The notes under the pieces: model-generated
The model's database searches: none
Told to the model about the DNA's origin: nothing
What the model saw: only the letters and a program-made list of their open reading frames with translations
Shown here: positions 42,730 through 53,114 of the stretch, piece after piece
Layout of the letters: every line of letters begins with the position of its first letter
Position numbering within the stretch: position 1 is the first letter of the stretch
Position numbers and translations under genes: made by a program
Assembly (NCBI RefSeq): GCF_900107835.1
Contig: NZ_FNRG01000027.1
Location: 1-56,713, forward strand
Direction of reading: 5' to 3'
DNA from: Oribacterium sp. KHPX15
GTDB lineage: Bacteria; Bacillota; Clostridia; Lachnospirales; Lachnospiraceae
Length of the DNA: 56,713 nucleotides

Positions 42730-44448
42730 TTATTGTACTTCATTGGATTCAATACTTGGAAGAGCGTTAAGTGCATAAGCCAACTCTCTCATCGGTTTCT
42801 TGATTTTTTTGCTATATTTTATTTTTTCATTGAGAACCCTTGTACAGGCATTGTCATTCATTAATGTTACTATTTCTAACCTTACTCTTGCCCTTGATGC
42901 TCCTACATAATATCTAAGAACATTTTCTTCATCGAATGTAGTCTCATCAACATCAACCATTACTATAGCGTCAGCTTCAAGTCCCTTGAACTTTCTACAT
43001 GTTGTAAACAATTTCTTTTTATATTTTCCTTCGGTTGCTCTTGATGCTAGAATACTATCAGTCTCAGTATTACAGGTTAGAATTACAACATCACTGATTC
43101 CTTCAGTTTTTAAGTCTTCAATTAACTTAGATACACAATTCTGGGCACCTTCTTCATTATCACAAAAATGAATTGTTGCCGGAACTCCTTTTATAGCACC
43201 TTCATACAATTTAGGCGTTCTTTCGGTTATAGGTTTTAATGATGTTAATGCTATGTTTTCTGTATTTCTGCAGTTTTTATATAGAGTTAGTTTACAATCG
43301 GCATCTGCAATATAGCTAGGTATTGCATTTGCTTGTATAAGCTGTAACTTATCGTAAAAAACATAAAATGTTCCATCCACTTCATCATTATCAACAACTG
43401 TATCGTGTATAGCTTGTAATAAATCTGATTCTTCTATTTCATCCTTTCCAAAATCTTGACCTTCATCAACAATTACATGCTTGTAGGGGAAGGATCCTGT
43501 AAGATACATATCAACTATTTTGTCACTTGCCTGTTTATAATCCGCTTTTGAAGTTTTGCAAATCTTGCAGGCAAATCCGTCTATTGTCATGAAATCTATA
43601 TTGTTATTTGAATACTTCTCTTCAAGATGTTCTCGTAAATAAGCATTAAAACAAAGGAACAATACCTTATCGCCCTGATTTGCATGCCTCGTTGCTTTTT
43701 CTACGGCTATCATTGTTTTACCCGTGCCTGCAGCACCGTTTATTACAGCACTTTTTTGTTCAACAAGATAGTTCAACAGTACTTTTTGCTCTTCGAGTAA
43801 TCTGTTAAATGTAATATTTTTTAAGTCTACATCGAAACTAGAAGATGGGAAAATATCAAACTCAGGACATATTATTTCTCGAATCAGTCGCTTAGTATCA
43901 TTTTCACTAAGATTTGTTTGAATGTTGTTCTCTAATTCTATTTTAAAAATAGAATCTATGTATTTTTTCGGATCTTCTAAAGCTTCCATTGTCATGGTAA
44001 TGTGTCTATCAAATTCGGGCGGAAATCTGTTTGAAGATAGCTCTTTTTCTGAAATCGACGGAAACCAAACTGCGTGTAACAGTTTACATCTATATTGTAA
44101 ATCTTTAAGTGGACTATTCTGTATCCGTGTTAATAAATCCCATTTATTTTGAGATGCTTGATTGTATGGCCCACCATGCTTCATAACTTTATCTGATGCG
44201 TATTTCCAGCATCCACCTTGATATTTAACATGTCCGGCTTTAGCTTCCACGCAGATGATTCCAAAACTCGGATTGAAAATAACAAAATCAGCCTCTCCTT
44301 CATGCAATACATTATCCTCTACAAAAACATTCTTAAAAGAATGTATTACATAATAATCTATAGGCAAATTACGTAAAGCATTAAACATTTCGCCTTCAAG
44401 ACTTAATGGATCGTAGTCTCTCGGCGCTTCAGGAATCATAATGGCCAT
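42730..44448 (-). CDS. NERD-nuclease/SF1-helicase protein
   Basis: 572 residues. Residues about 1-140 form a NERD nuclease-related domain (YYVIHSFKNVFV, EADFVIFNPSFGIICVEAK with the E-x-K end, WDLL). An SF1/DUF2075-type helicase follows: Walker A GAAGTGKT near 240, DEGQDFG near 329, and CRKFKGLEADAIVMVD with YYVGASRAR near the end. It would bind and move on DNA and may nick it. The start overlaps the drmB stop region (3 bp gap), so it is in the DISARM operon. In known DISARM operons this place is held by the PLD protein DrmC. Confidence 0.85.
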   Translation of the reverse strand: MAIMIPEAPRDYDPLSLEGEMFNALRNLPIDYYVIHSFKNVFVEDNVLHEGEADFVIFNPSFGIICVEAKAGHVKYQGGCWKYASDKVMKHGGPYNQASQNKWDLLTRIQNSPLKDLQYRCKLLHAVWFPSISEKELSSNRFPPEFDRHITMTMEALEDPKKYIDSIFKIELENNIQTNLSENDTKRLIREIICPEFDIFPSSSFDVDLKNITFNRLLEEQKVLLNYLVEQKSAVINGAAGTGKTMIAVEKATRHANQGDKVLFLCFNAYLREHLEEKYSNNNIDFMTIDGFACKICKTSKADYKQASDKIVDMYLTGSFPYKHVIVDEGQDFGKDEIEESDLLQAIHDTVVDNDEVDGTFYVFYDKLQLIQANAIPSYIADADCKLTLYKNCRNTENIALTSLKPITERTPKLYEGAIKGVPATIHFCDNEEGAQNCVSKLIEDLKTEGISDVVILTCNTETDSILASRATEGKYKKKLFTTCRKFKGLEADAIVMVDVDETTFDEENVLRYYVGASRARVRLEIVTLMNDNACTRVLNEKIKYSKKIKKPMRELAYALNALPSIESNEVQ

Positions 44449-44451
44449 ATA

Positions 44452-46806
44452 CTAATTCTCCTTTAACATACTTTTTATGGTTTTCCATGTTACAGCTTCA
44501 TCACCGGCATAAATACATTTCCAGTCTCCATCCTTTGCCGAAATATACTCATCTTCGTTTTCACACAAAAAGAACATAACTTTAGATTCTGTCCAAATCA
44601 GATCTACTCCTAGATTTTTCTTGTCAGATATACAGAAAGTGGCTCCACTACGTGGTTTTTCGGATTTTTCGAATTCTTTTCCATTTTCAATTAAGCACTT
44701 TAATAGTGCCTTTTCATTAGTGTTATCAGCAAATTGTATAAGATTCTTCCAAATGCTTTCATAAGTGGATCCCGATAAATCCATACCATAATCAGTAATA
44801 ATACAGATGGGTGTTTTTTCTTTTATTATATTTTTATGTAATTTTGTGGGCGCTTTCCATTTATCTTTGGTTCCAACATATGAAGAATAAAAACCAATTT
44901 CGGGATTTTCAAAAGTGCCTATCACTGAACCACGATCTAAGAAAACATTAAACTCTTCACAACTCGTTTCGGGAACAAGAGTACATGAATAACAAGCTGA
45001 AAGATTTAACGAATCTCTGCCCTGTCCCTGGCTCAAACTGCAAACCGGGTCATTTGAGCAAGTCACGGCAGCTTCTATGGCTTTTCTGAATATTCCAGGG
45101 AATACATCAGGTCTTCCTTGTCTTACAAGGCCACCCATTGTTCCCTCCGAATCACCGCTTGCTGTATAAATGAATACTCCTGACATATTTCTACCCTGTG
45201 AAGGCTCACAACAATAGATTCTTTCCTTTAAAGAAGCTATACTATATCCACATTCGAAACTAAGTTGTTTCATCAATAGATGTGATAATGTGTGCAAAAG
45301 CAAAAACTTTGCAGTTATCTCTCTATCTTTTAATGATCCATAATATGATTTCCTATAATTATCATTAAGCAGCTTTACTCTATTAAATAGTTTTTCGTTA
45401 TTATTTCGCCACTCGTTGATTGCATCTTCATCAAATTCAATAAATATGCCCTCACCTCGTACTTCGTAGCCCGGATACCATCTGGTATCATCTTCTTTAA
45501 TATTCACAGCAGAAATTTTACTGTTATCAGCAATGATATCGCTGTCAACAGGCTCTAATCTGGAAAAGCCCACCAGTGCTTGCACTTCTCGAACTTTATG
45601 AATAAGGCTAATATTCCTTACAAAAGGAATATCATAGTCATCTATATCGGTGCCCTCTCTGATAAATTCGCCGCCTTTGTCTTCTATTACGACTTCACCA
45701 TTTAATGCCGAGTATTCCTCTGCTCTGTATTTAATACTTGTTGTTGTGTATTCAGGATCACTTCCGCCACTCCATTTTCGTTCAAGGATTGTTTTTATCT
45801 GATCCTCTTTTTTGCCAATTTCCATAGAGATCTTTTTGGAAAATTCAGATATTTTTTCCTTGATTACACCTTCTTTTATCTCTTGTGTAACCGGTATCGG
45901 TAATGAAGACAATGTTTTTAATGAATCTGTAATAGCCTTTCTTAAATCAGAAAAAGCAATACTATTCTGAACCTGTCCCGTCAATATACTGGAATATGGT
46001 GGAATAACCAATGAACTCACAGATATTGGAAAATATACTGAAGAACTACCTCTCTGTAATACATGTGGATATTCAATGCATAATTCTCTTTGATTTTTCC
46101 ATGGGTGACGTCCTGTGCAAGTAAAGTTATACTCAGATCCTGTGAGTTTATCTAAATTTTGGAGTGCTCCTTTATCAAATGCTCCTCTTAAAGTCGTTCT
46201 GCAATTACAGCTTGTGCATGATACGGTTAAACCTTCGAGTCCTTCTGTAGACGATGCACTTGTTGTGAATTTTAATTCCGGATGATCACATATTTTTTTA
46301 GAACCAAATGAATTTTTTGCATGTACCCATTTCACCCAAGGAAAATCATCTATATGTCCATGGGGACAAGCAACGACTATACGTGCAACTACTAAATCTT
46401 GAAAGCAAGTAGGACATCTTAATCGCTTTACCATATAAGGATCATTTTCCCTTGTTTTTTTCATTTTTGGAGAATTCGTAAACTCGTTAATCCATTGTTT
46501 AAGAGGCTTAAATCTTCTGCATTTTGGGCAAAAATACCATTCAGGAAATCTTACATATGAAACTCCGTTCTGATACCTGCCCTCATCACCACTGCCGGGC
46601 ATGCCAAAAAAATCAACTTTTAGAACTTTTTCTAATCGCTCATCGTGAATTTCTATAACACTGCTCTCCCATGTTTCAGGCGCAGCTGTCATCAATGTTT
46701 GTTCCGGGAAATCCACCATGGCTCCTACTCCATATTGAAGGACTGCTTGTGATGCTCTGACAGAATGAGTGACCTTATTTAGTTTTATTTTTTCCTTAAT
46801 CTTCAT
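44452..46806 (-). CDS. drmB: DISARM protein DrmB (DUF1998 family)
   Basis: 784 residues from ATG 46806, preceded by GGAAGAGGA; a GTG-less upstream ATG at 46824 would overlap drmA. The start VRASQAVLQYGVGAMVDFP is the family's opening. Zinc-binding Cys pairs follow (CPKCRRFKP, CPTCFQDL, CTSCNC), and the C-terminal part is DUF1998 (HTLSHLLMKQLSFECGYS, GVFIYTASGDSEGTMGG, CYSCTLVPETSCEEF). DrmB binds DrmA to form the DNA-sensing core of DISARM. It lies 2 bp after the drmA stop codon and has all expected parts. Confidence 0.9.
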   Translation of the reverse strand: MKIKEKIKLNKVTHSVRASQAVLQYGVGAMVDFPEQTLMTAAPETWESSVIEIHDERLEKVLKVDFFGMPGSGDEGRYQNGVSYVRFPEWYFCPKCRRFKPLKQWINEFTNSPKMKKTRENDPYMVKRLRCPTCFQDLVVARIVVACPHGHIDDFPWVKWVHAKNSFGSKKICDHPELKFTTSASSTEGLEGLTVSCTSCNCRTTLRGAFDKGALQNLDKLTGSEYNFTCTGRHPWKNQRELCIEYPHVLQRGSSSVYFPISVSSLVIPPYSSILTGQVQNSIAFSDLRKAITDSLKTLSSLPIPVTQEIKEGVIKEKISEFSKKISMEIGKKEDQIKTILERKWSGGSDPEYTTTSIKYRAEEYSALNGEVVIEDKGGEFIREGTDIDDYDIPFVRNISLIHKVREVQALVGFSRLEPVDSDIIADNSKISAVNIKEDDTRWYPGYEVRGEGIFIEFDEDAINEWRNNNEKLFNRVKLLNDNYRKSYYGSLKDREITAKFLLLHTLSHLLMKQLSFECGYSIASLKERIYCCEPSQGRNMSGVFIYTASGDSEGTMGGLVRQGRPDVFPGIFRKAIEAAVTCSNDPVCSLSQGQGRDSLNLSACYSCTLVPETSCEEFNVFLDRGSVIGTFENPEIGFYSSYVGTKDKWKAPTKLHKNIIKEKTPICIITDYGMDLSGSTYESIWKNLIQFADNTNEKALLKCLIENGKEFEKSEKPRSGATFCISDKKNLGVDLIWTESKVMFFLCENEDEYISAKDGDWKCIYAGDEAVTWKTIKSMLKEN

Positions 46807-46808
46807 CT

Positions 46809-49800
46809 TTAGTCCTCTTCCCAAATAACAACGCTGCTTCCTGATGAAATGTCTACATTACGCATGGATGTCATCGTATCAAATGCAGGATCAAAACGAT
46901 TTGTATTATATACTTTCATTAATCGCCCGTCCTCCTTATCCGGTGGCATAACTAAATATTTTTCTCCATAATAAAAATGATCAGAATCATATCCATTCAT
47001 CATAGATTCCCACTGCTCCAGTAACAAAGATATTTCTTCTCTAATATCATTGTCTTCTGTGGCCATATCAGGATTTATTCTGTTGGTGATACTATTACTC
47101 CTTGAAACAATATATTCTGTTACATCAGATATCTCTTTAGAATATTTTTCTCTGGAAAACTCTGAAACTCCCTTTTCATCGGAAAGCTCAATATTCAATT
47201 GTCTCAACAATGATATAACGACAGCATGCAATGCTCTTTCTCTTGCAGGTTTAGAAAATGGGGTAACACCCGTCGGTTCAACATGTTTGTAAAATGATTC
47301 ATGATAGCTTTTAAACTGCTCATAATGAGATCTATCACGGCTCTTAGACCCGTCGTACATGGTAAAGGCAACTCCCGGGAATTCTCTTCCAACTCGGCTT
47401 GATGCCTGAATATATTCACTTGTCAGCTTGGGCTGTCCAACGAGCAACATTACGTTTAATCTGGCTACATCTATCCCGACTGAAATCATATTGGTTGCAA
47501 GCAGGACATTTGATGGCCATCGCTTATTTTCAATATTCTCTTTACTGTAGGCAAGTTTTTCAAGCTTATCAAGTGTTTGATTAAGCTGTGTAGTTGAGAC
47601 TCTGCTGGTCAATTCATCGGCACTTGTTATCATTCTTGCATCTTTAGCTGTACCGATTCTATAGGCCATCCTTTTTATAAAATCCTTAATATCGTCATCA
47701 ACGAGAGTTGAGCATTTACCCAGATCTTTAAGACTGTTAAAATAAACAGTTAAGGTCCAATATTTATCTTTGACTTCATCGCTGAGATTCATCGAGTTTA
47801 TTTTTTGTAGCATAGCAGAAATTGCCCTGATTTCCATCATTGCTTTTGTTTTACCGGAAGGCATTAATCCAACATATTTTCTGCCAAAAATATCTTTCGA
47901 ATAATTCACAATAGACTCTCTTGCAAAGAATGAATCTTCTGCATCTATCCCGGGGTGAGGAAATTGATTAATATTTCTATCATAGAGAGAAGCACATTGC
48001 TCTACCGCTCTTCTTATTGTTGCAGTTGAAGCTATTATTTTTGTGCTGACACCTTTACTCTTACATAGTGCATCTATTGCAGCTTCATATAGTCCAACCA
48101 TTGTGCCAAGTGGGCCTGATATTAAATGCAACTCATCCTGTATAATCAATTCCGGTGATCTATTATATGAACCTATACCAAAAAACGAACCTATTCTTGG
48201 ATTCCATGGAAGCATCGCAAACTTGTCCACGGTACCAAACAACAACGTCGGAGGATTATTATACAATTCTTCATCAACAACCTGAATCGGCAAACTACCT
48301 GCAGAGTTAAAGAAACAGCTTTCTTGCGGGCAATATAATTCAAGATGTCTGTTATTCTTCATCCTGTATCCAAAGACGCCTATTTTCTTGTGATTAACAA
48401 TATCCTGTACAAGCTTTGTGCCACACCAAGGGCATTTTAAAACTTGAAACTTATTGAAACGATCTTTTTTGTGCTCTAATTCTTCGGTTGATGCCTTTAA
48501 CAGTTCATTTAAATTAGATTTTGCTTGATCATCTTTATTCGGTGTATGATCACCACCAATCCAAAGACCTATGGTTATTCTATCTTCTCCTAAAGGATAT
48601 CTGCCATACTGTGGTTTACGTGAAGTTGCGTCAACTCTTATATATTCACAGGCACAAATTAAAGTTGATGCTCTTGTAAACTGTTGAGCAGCGAGCAAAC
48701 GCAGAGTATATCTCATGATAACTGTAGTTCCTGATGAAACTTCCAGATTAGATAATCTGCGATAAAAGATAGTAAATGCGGTAAGACCAAGGTATGCTTC
48801 AGTTTTTCCACCGCCGGTTGGAAACCAAATCAAATCTACCAAATCTCTGTCATCACAAGAATCATTAACTATAGATTCTATACTCATAAGCAAAAAGGCA
48901 ATCTGAAATGGTCTCCACGAATATTTATCCTCAAATTTCTCATCAACCTTGGTATAATCTATTTCATCTAGTAAGGCTGATAATTCTTCATCATCAGGAT
49001 ACCTGTTGATATTTGAAGTTACTGATTGTAGTTTAAGGTGTGCACGTTGCATAAACATGGCTCTGTTTGCAAGCTGAAATGCTTGCCATGACTTCTTGTT
49101 ATTTCTTAAAATGTCTATGCCTTTCCTCATTCGCTTCGCAGAGGATCTACAGCCTTCTATATTTTTTAAAGCAACAGCTTTATACTTTGGATCCAATCCT
49201 TTAGTTTTCTCGTACAATTCACTTATCCACTCTTCATAGGCATCAATGATTTTTTCTTCTGCTGCCAGTTTTTCTTCTTGATCAACTGTGTTCAGATCAG
49301 ATAAATACTTCATTGAGAAAGCTTCATCAGGAACTTGAATTTTACTCACCAACTTAAAATCCATTGATGGGACTTCCACTTGTGGAAAAAAATCATTTGA
49401 AATCCAGCCTTTTCCTTCTTCATCTATCTTCCAAGCCATGGATGTCCCCAAACCTGTTCCATATACTCTTTTATTTCTGTATTGCATTAATAATGATTTT
49501 TCTTCATCATCCAATGTTTCAAAATCCTGATACCCGTTATATTCAACAAAAATGAAAGCATTATTATCTGTTGAAACAGCAATTGATGGCTGATAAATGC
49601 ACAAATCCGGCTTAGCCCTTCTAATATCATCATTAACAAGCATTATTGTATAGGAATAAACATCTTCTGAAACTTGTCGTCTGAGTGAAGTTATTTTCAG
49701 CTTGGTATCAGCAAGATCTTTATTTTGATCGATATATTCTTTATCGCCATATTCCAGTTGCACTTCTATTTCATGGGGCACTCTGACATATCCCTTTGAT

Positions 49801-50465
49801 AACTGATCCGCAAGCTTATACATACAGCTTATTATTCCATGTTCATCGCCGCCAAGAAGGTCTCTCTCTTCAAGTTCGCGTACCTTTTTTCTGGTCATTC
49901 CACCTGTTGTAAGCCTTAATGTTTTTTCGTCTGTGTCTATATAAACTGAAGATTTGAACAAATCCGGAAGTTCATACGTTTCAATACCTTCAAAATTTAT
50001 TGGGATACGGCAATCGCTTGAAAGAGCCTTTTTATATGTTGCGAATTTTACAATACAATTAATTTTATCCACATGTCCTTTTGCAAAGAATGTAATTCCC
50101 ATTGATGATGGCATATTTTGTGTTGCCAAACCAACTTCTTCATCAAGGTTCTCTTCATCAGAAGGAGAAACAGATTCTTTGTGTGAAACAAAGTTTTCCG
50201 AATTATTAACTTCAATTTCAGTATTTTCAATTTCATCTGCATTATCGTCTCTCTCCTCAATACGAGAAGAGTCGTTATTATCTGCATTCATTTTGTTTTC
50301 TTTGGTATATAAAATACCAATAGAATATCTGGTATTTGGCGAATCGGAAATTAATTCATGTTCTTCATCAGGTAAAGAAATCTCTGACCCGGGACCCAGC
50401 AATTCTTTTTTTACTAACTCTATATATTCTTCACGAGCTGCTATTAATTTGCTTTTCTCAATCAT
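46809..50465 (-). CDS. drmA: DISARM helicase DrmA
   Basis: 1218 residues. Helicase Walker A WFPTGGGKTEAYLG near residue 547, box II DELHLISGPLG near 775 and box VI QASSRVGREFPG near 1021 match SF2 helicase DrmA. A long acidic linker (about 55-100: NDNDSSRIEERDD type) and a zinc finger region CPWCGTKL ... CPQESCFF come before box II. It translocates on DNA and, with DrmB, blocks phage entry or replication. It lies 13 bp behind drmE and starts with ATG 50465 after AGAGGG. All helicase motifs look intact. Confidence 0.9.
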   Translation of the reverse strand: MIEKSKLIAAREEYIELVKKELLGPGSEISLPDEEHELISDSPNTRYSIGILYTKENKMNADNNDSSRIEERDDNADEIENTEIEVNNSENFVSHKESVSPSDEENLDEEVGLATQNMPSSMGITFFAKGHVDKINCIVKFATYKKALSSDCRIPINFEGIETYELPDLFKSSVYIDTDEKTLRLTTGGMTRKKVRELEERDLLGGDEHGIISCMYKLADQLSKGYVRVPHEIEVQLEYGDKEYIDQNKDLADTKLKITSLRRQVSEDVYSYTIMLVNDDIRRAKPDLCIYQPSIAVSTDNNAFIFVEYNGYQDFETLDDEEKSLLMQYRNKRVYGTGLGTSMAWKIDEEGKGWISNDFFPQVEVPSMDFKLVSKIQVPDEAFSMKYLSDLNTVDQEEKLAAEEKIIDAYEEWISELYEKTKGLDPKYKAVALKNIEGCRSSAKRMRKGIDILRNNKKSWQAFQLANRAMFMQRAHLKLQSVTSNINRYPDDEELSALLDEIDYTKVDEKFEDKYSWRPFQIAFLLMSIESIVNDSCDDRDLVDLIWFPTGGGKTEAYLGLTAFTIFYRRLSNLEVSSGTTVIMRYTLRLLAAQQFTRASTLICACEYIRVDATSRKPQYGRYPLGEDRITIGLWIGGDHTPNKDDQAKSNLNELLKASTEELEHKKDRFNKFQVLKCPWCGTKLVQDIVNHKKIGVFGYRMKNNRHLELYCPQESCFFNSAGSLPIQVVDEELYNNPPTLLFGTVDKFAMLPWNPRIGSFFGIGSYNRSPELIIQDELHLISGPLGTMVGLYEAAIDALCKSKGVSTKIIASTATIRRAVEQCASLYDRNINQFPHPGIDAEDSFFARESIVNYSKDIFGRKYVGLMPSGKTKAMMEIRAISAMLQKINSMNLSDEVKDKYWTLTVYFNSLKDLGKCSTLVDDDIKDFIKRMAYRIGTAKDARMITSADELTSRVSTTQLNQTLDKLEKLAYSKENIENKRWPSNVLLATNMISVGIDVARLNVMLLVGQPKLTSEYIQASSRVGREFPGVAFTMYDGSKSRDRSHYEQFKSYHESFYKHVEPTGVTPFSKPARERALHAVVISLLRQLNIELSDEKGVSEFSREKYSKEISDVTEYIVSRSNSITNRINPDMATEDNDIREEISLLLEQWESMMNGYDSDHFYYGEKYLVMPPDKEDGRLMKVYNTNRFDPAFDTMTSMRNVDISSGSSVVIWEED

Positions 50466-50478
50466 TTTCTTTTACCCT

Positions 50479-53094
50479 CTATAAATTAATAGGCCTATTT
50501 GAAACATTTAGTGGCAATACCGTTTCTATGGGGGTTATTCGATCAATTTGCAATACTTCCGCCAATGAATTGATTTTTTCATAAACCTCTGAAAACTCAC
50601 TATTCTCAGATGTGATAGCTCCACTGAATTTATTAATTATTGCTCGACCTATTTCTCCAAGAATTCGTCTTCGTATACTTCTTACTTCCCTACAAGCTTC
50701 AAAATATAATTCAGGATTGTTTTGAAGTTCGGAATTCCCCGTTAATTTGCCTATTGCCTTAAATGATTCAATATTTCTGGGACCAACAATATGCGCATCC
50801 TCATCTAACCATCGTATAATAGTGGCCTCTTGTACCGGTACATTTATATTAAGCATTTCTTCGACTACCTTCATAGGCGTTAAATTGTTATCCTGCATGT
50901 AATCAATTAAACTGTGTTGCCACTCTTTTGATTTGTCATAAGCATCAAGGAGTCTTTGTCCGATCTTGCCGTCTAAAATCATTTGTTTTAACATTGAATC
51001 TACAATATCTTTTGTTTCATTATTGTTTTTAGTAAAAATAATACTGTCGCCCTCGCTAAGATCTGTAACACCCACTTCTTTAACCGTGCCATTATCAGAG
51101 TCAAGAACATATGCTCTATAATGCTTACTGAAAAAAGCTTTACTATCATCAGTAAACGTTGCCACTGCGATGATTTCGGCAGTAACATTCACTCTTCCTC
51201 CTTGTGAGAATGAATTCAGCCTCACTGAATCTACAAAAGTGTCCAACTGAGAAATATATCCTTCAATCTCATTTTCCTCATCTAAGAGATTATTTATCTG
51301 ACTTTCTTCAACTTCTTCACTTTCAACATAATTCTTCAGACGAATTGTGGATTTTCTATCCCATTTTTTTGAATTATTAGAAGCTCTATTCTTTTTGAAC
51401 CTAAAAGCCTTTTCTTCGGGTTTATACAATAAAGACACAATTTTCTTTGATGCATTGCAACTAAAGGCATTGAATCTTTTACCTTCATAATCACCCAAAA
51501 CAATAACGACATCATAAAGGCGCGTATTATCAAAGCGCCCGGGAGTCATAAAAAAAACTCCTCTGGAATATCCCGGAACATACCCAGGCTTTTCTTTTAT
51601 AACCGTTGCATAATAAGCTTTTGGAACAACAATAGCTATAAACTGATCTGTATGATTTTTTATGTAATTCCTTAACTCTTTCTCTTTTGGAGTAGAATCT
51701 GTCATGTATAATGAAATATTTTTAAGAATGTCTATCACACAATAGGCTTCCTTACGAAGTGACTCACCTAATTCATCCGCCATCTGCTCCAACCTTAGTA
51801 TCTTTTCATCAACCGGCTCAACAGATACCAGTCCGTTATAAGCACATTTATTCAAATCATTAATCGAAAATGGTGCCGTTATCAATAAATTGAAGAGAGA
51901 ATGAGCCTGTATAATAAAATTTTCCTTATTTTCAGATTCATACTGGTTCCTTTTTAGCTTTAAGAGAGTTTTTTTAAATGTTCGGAATGTATCACTATCA
52001 AGACCTTCATTATCAAGTATTATTATCTCATTTTCCTTTTTCTTGATTGTTTCAATCTGACGTTTTAGTTCTTTAGTTAATTCATTTGGTTCAATGATTT
52101 CCATGGAGTCATTTTCTGCAAGAAATCCTTTTGTACAAGCAAATACCTCTATTTCTTCGATTTCTTCAAGTAGATGTCCTATATAATCGGAATCAACATT
52201 TGAACAAATATATACATACTGTAATGACTTTCTGTTCACCAATTCATGAAGCTCAGATTCGCCTTTATTTATTATTTCTTGCCCCATGATGATAAGACCG
52301 ATATGACTATTTCCATTTCTTGATAGAATAAGATTTCTTGCTACAGAGACCTTTGCACAGACTTTAAGCACAGGTTCATTTTTTCCTGTGTTTCCTCCAA
52401 ATGAATACTCATCATCTTCTGTAAAGTATGACGCAGTAACCAAATCTAATAATTTGGCTTCTTTTCCATCAAATCTGATAGTAATTCCTTTTATTAGCCT
52501 GTCTGCCTCATCTCTTGGCATAACCAAAACTGTGGATGTATCAATCAAACTAGGAATATCCTTAGACTGTACACCCAAAACTTCTATAAAGAATTCTTCT
52601 CTTTGCTTTCCCTTATTTCTTATGCCTCTTCCATCTAACCGTTTTGCTTTACCGTTATATGGTTCAATTAATCTCCATGAATTTTCTGCAACGTATTTAG
52701 AACCACCGTCATCCTGGCTCAATTTAATATATCGTGCCCCCCTATACACCTTTCCGATTACACTACCATCAACATAGCCATTAAATATATAACGTTGTTT
52801 TTTCTTTTCTCCGTAAAGTACGATATCCCCCGTATTAATAGATTCCAAAATATCTACAGTGTTTGTTTGATTAAACATTAAATTTGTAATGGCTGCGTAT
52901 GTAATAATAAGTGCATCGAAGCATAAGGAGCCGGAATGCAAAACAACACCAACATTATGTTTCTTTTTTTCTATAGTCTGAGATAAAAACTCTGCAAATG
53001 AACGCATCAATACTTCTTTGGAAATAACATTCCCGTCAACTAATATTTCACATTTATCCATTACATTGCGCATAGCTTCAGAAACTGTGTTCAT
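50479..53094 (-). CDS. DrmE-like protein of class 2 DISARM
   Basis: 871 residues. The N-terminal part (VGVVLHSGSLCFDALIITYA, SINTGDIVLYGEKKKQRY) matches what I know of the DrmE domain of class 2 DISARM proteins. The middle holds a long region with a Rossmann-like stretch, and the end (QATIIRWLDEDAHIVGPRNIE) has an HTH-like segment. The biochemical role of DrmE is unknown. AAGGAG precedes ATG 53094 by 6 bases. The position ahead of drmA and behind the restriction genes matches class 2 DISARM. Confidence is lower than for drmA and drmB because the family is known to me only from its N-terminal motif. Confidence 0.75.
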   Translation of the reverse strand: MNTVSEAMRNVMDKCEILVDGNVISKEVLMRSFAEFLSQTIEKKKHNVGVVLHSGSLCFDALIITYAAITNLMFNQTNTVDILESINTGDIVLYGEKKKQRYIFNGYVDGSVIGKVYRGARYIKLSQDDGGSKYVAENSWRLIEPYNGKAKRLDGRGIRNKGKQREEFFIEVLGVQSKDIPSLIDTSTVLVMPRDEADRLIKGITIRFDGKEAKLLDLVTASYFTEDDEYSFGGNTGKNEPVLKVCAKVSVARNLILSRNGNSHIGLIIMGQEIINKGESELHELVNRKSLQYVYICSNVDSDYIGHLLEEIEEIEVFACTKGFLAENDSMEIIEPNELTKELKRQIETIKKKENEIIILDNEGLDSDTFRTFKKTLLKLKRNQYESENKENFIIQAHSLFNLLITAPFSINDLNKCAYNGLVSVEPVDEKILRLEQMADELGESLRKEAYCVIDILKNISLYMTDSTPKEKELRNYIKNHTDQFIAIVVPKAYYATVIKEKPGYVPGYSRGVFFMTPGRFDNTRLYDVVIVLGDYEGKRFNAFSCNASKKIVSLLYKPEEKAFRFKKNRASNNSKKWDRKSTIRLKNYVESEEVEESQINNLLDEENEIEGYISQLDTFVDSVRLNSFSQGGRVNVTAEIIAVATFTDDSKAFFSKHYRAYVLDSDNGTVKEVGVTDLSEGDSIIFTKNNNETKDIVDSMLKQMILDGKIGQRLLDAYDKSKEWQHSLIDYMQDNNLTPMKVVEEMLNINVPVQEATIIRWLDEDAHIVGPRNIESFKAIGKLTGNSELQNNPELYFEACREVRSIRRRILGEIGRAIINKFSGAITSENSEFSEVYEKINSLAEVLQIDRITPIETVLPLNVSNRPINL

Positions 53095-53114
53095 TCCGAT
53101 CTCCTTGATTATTA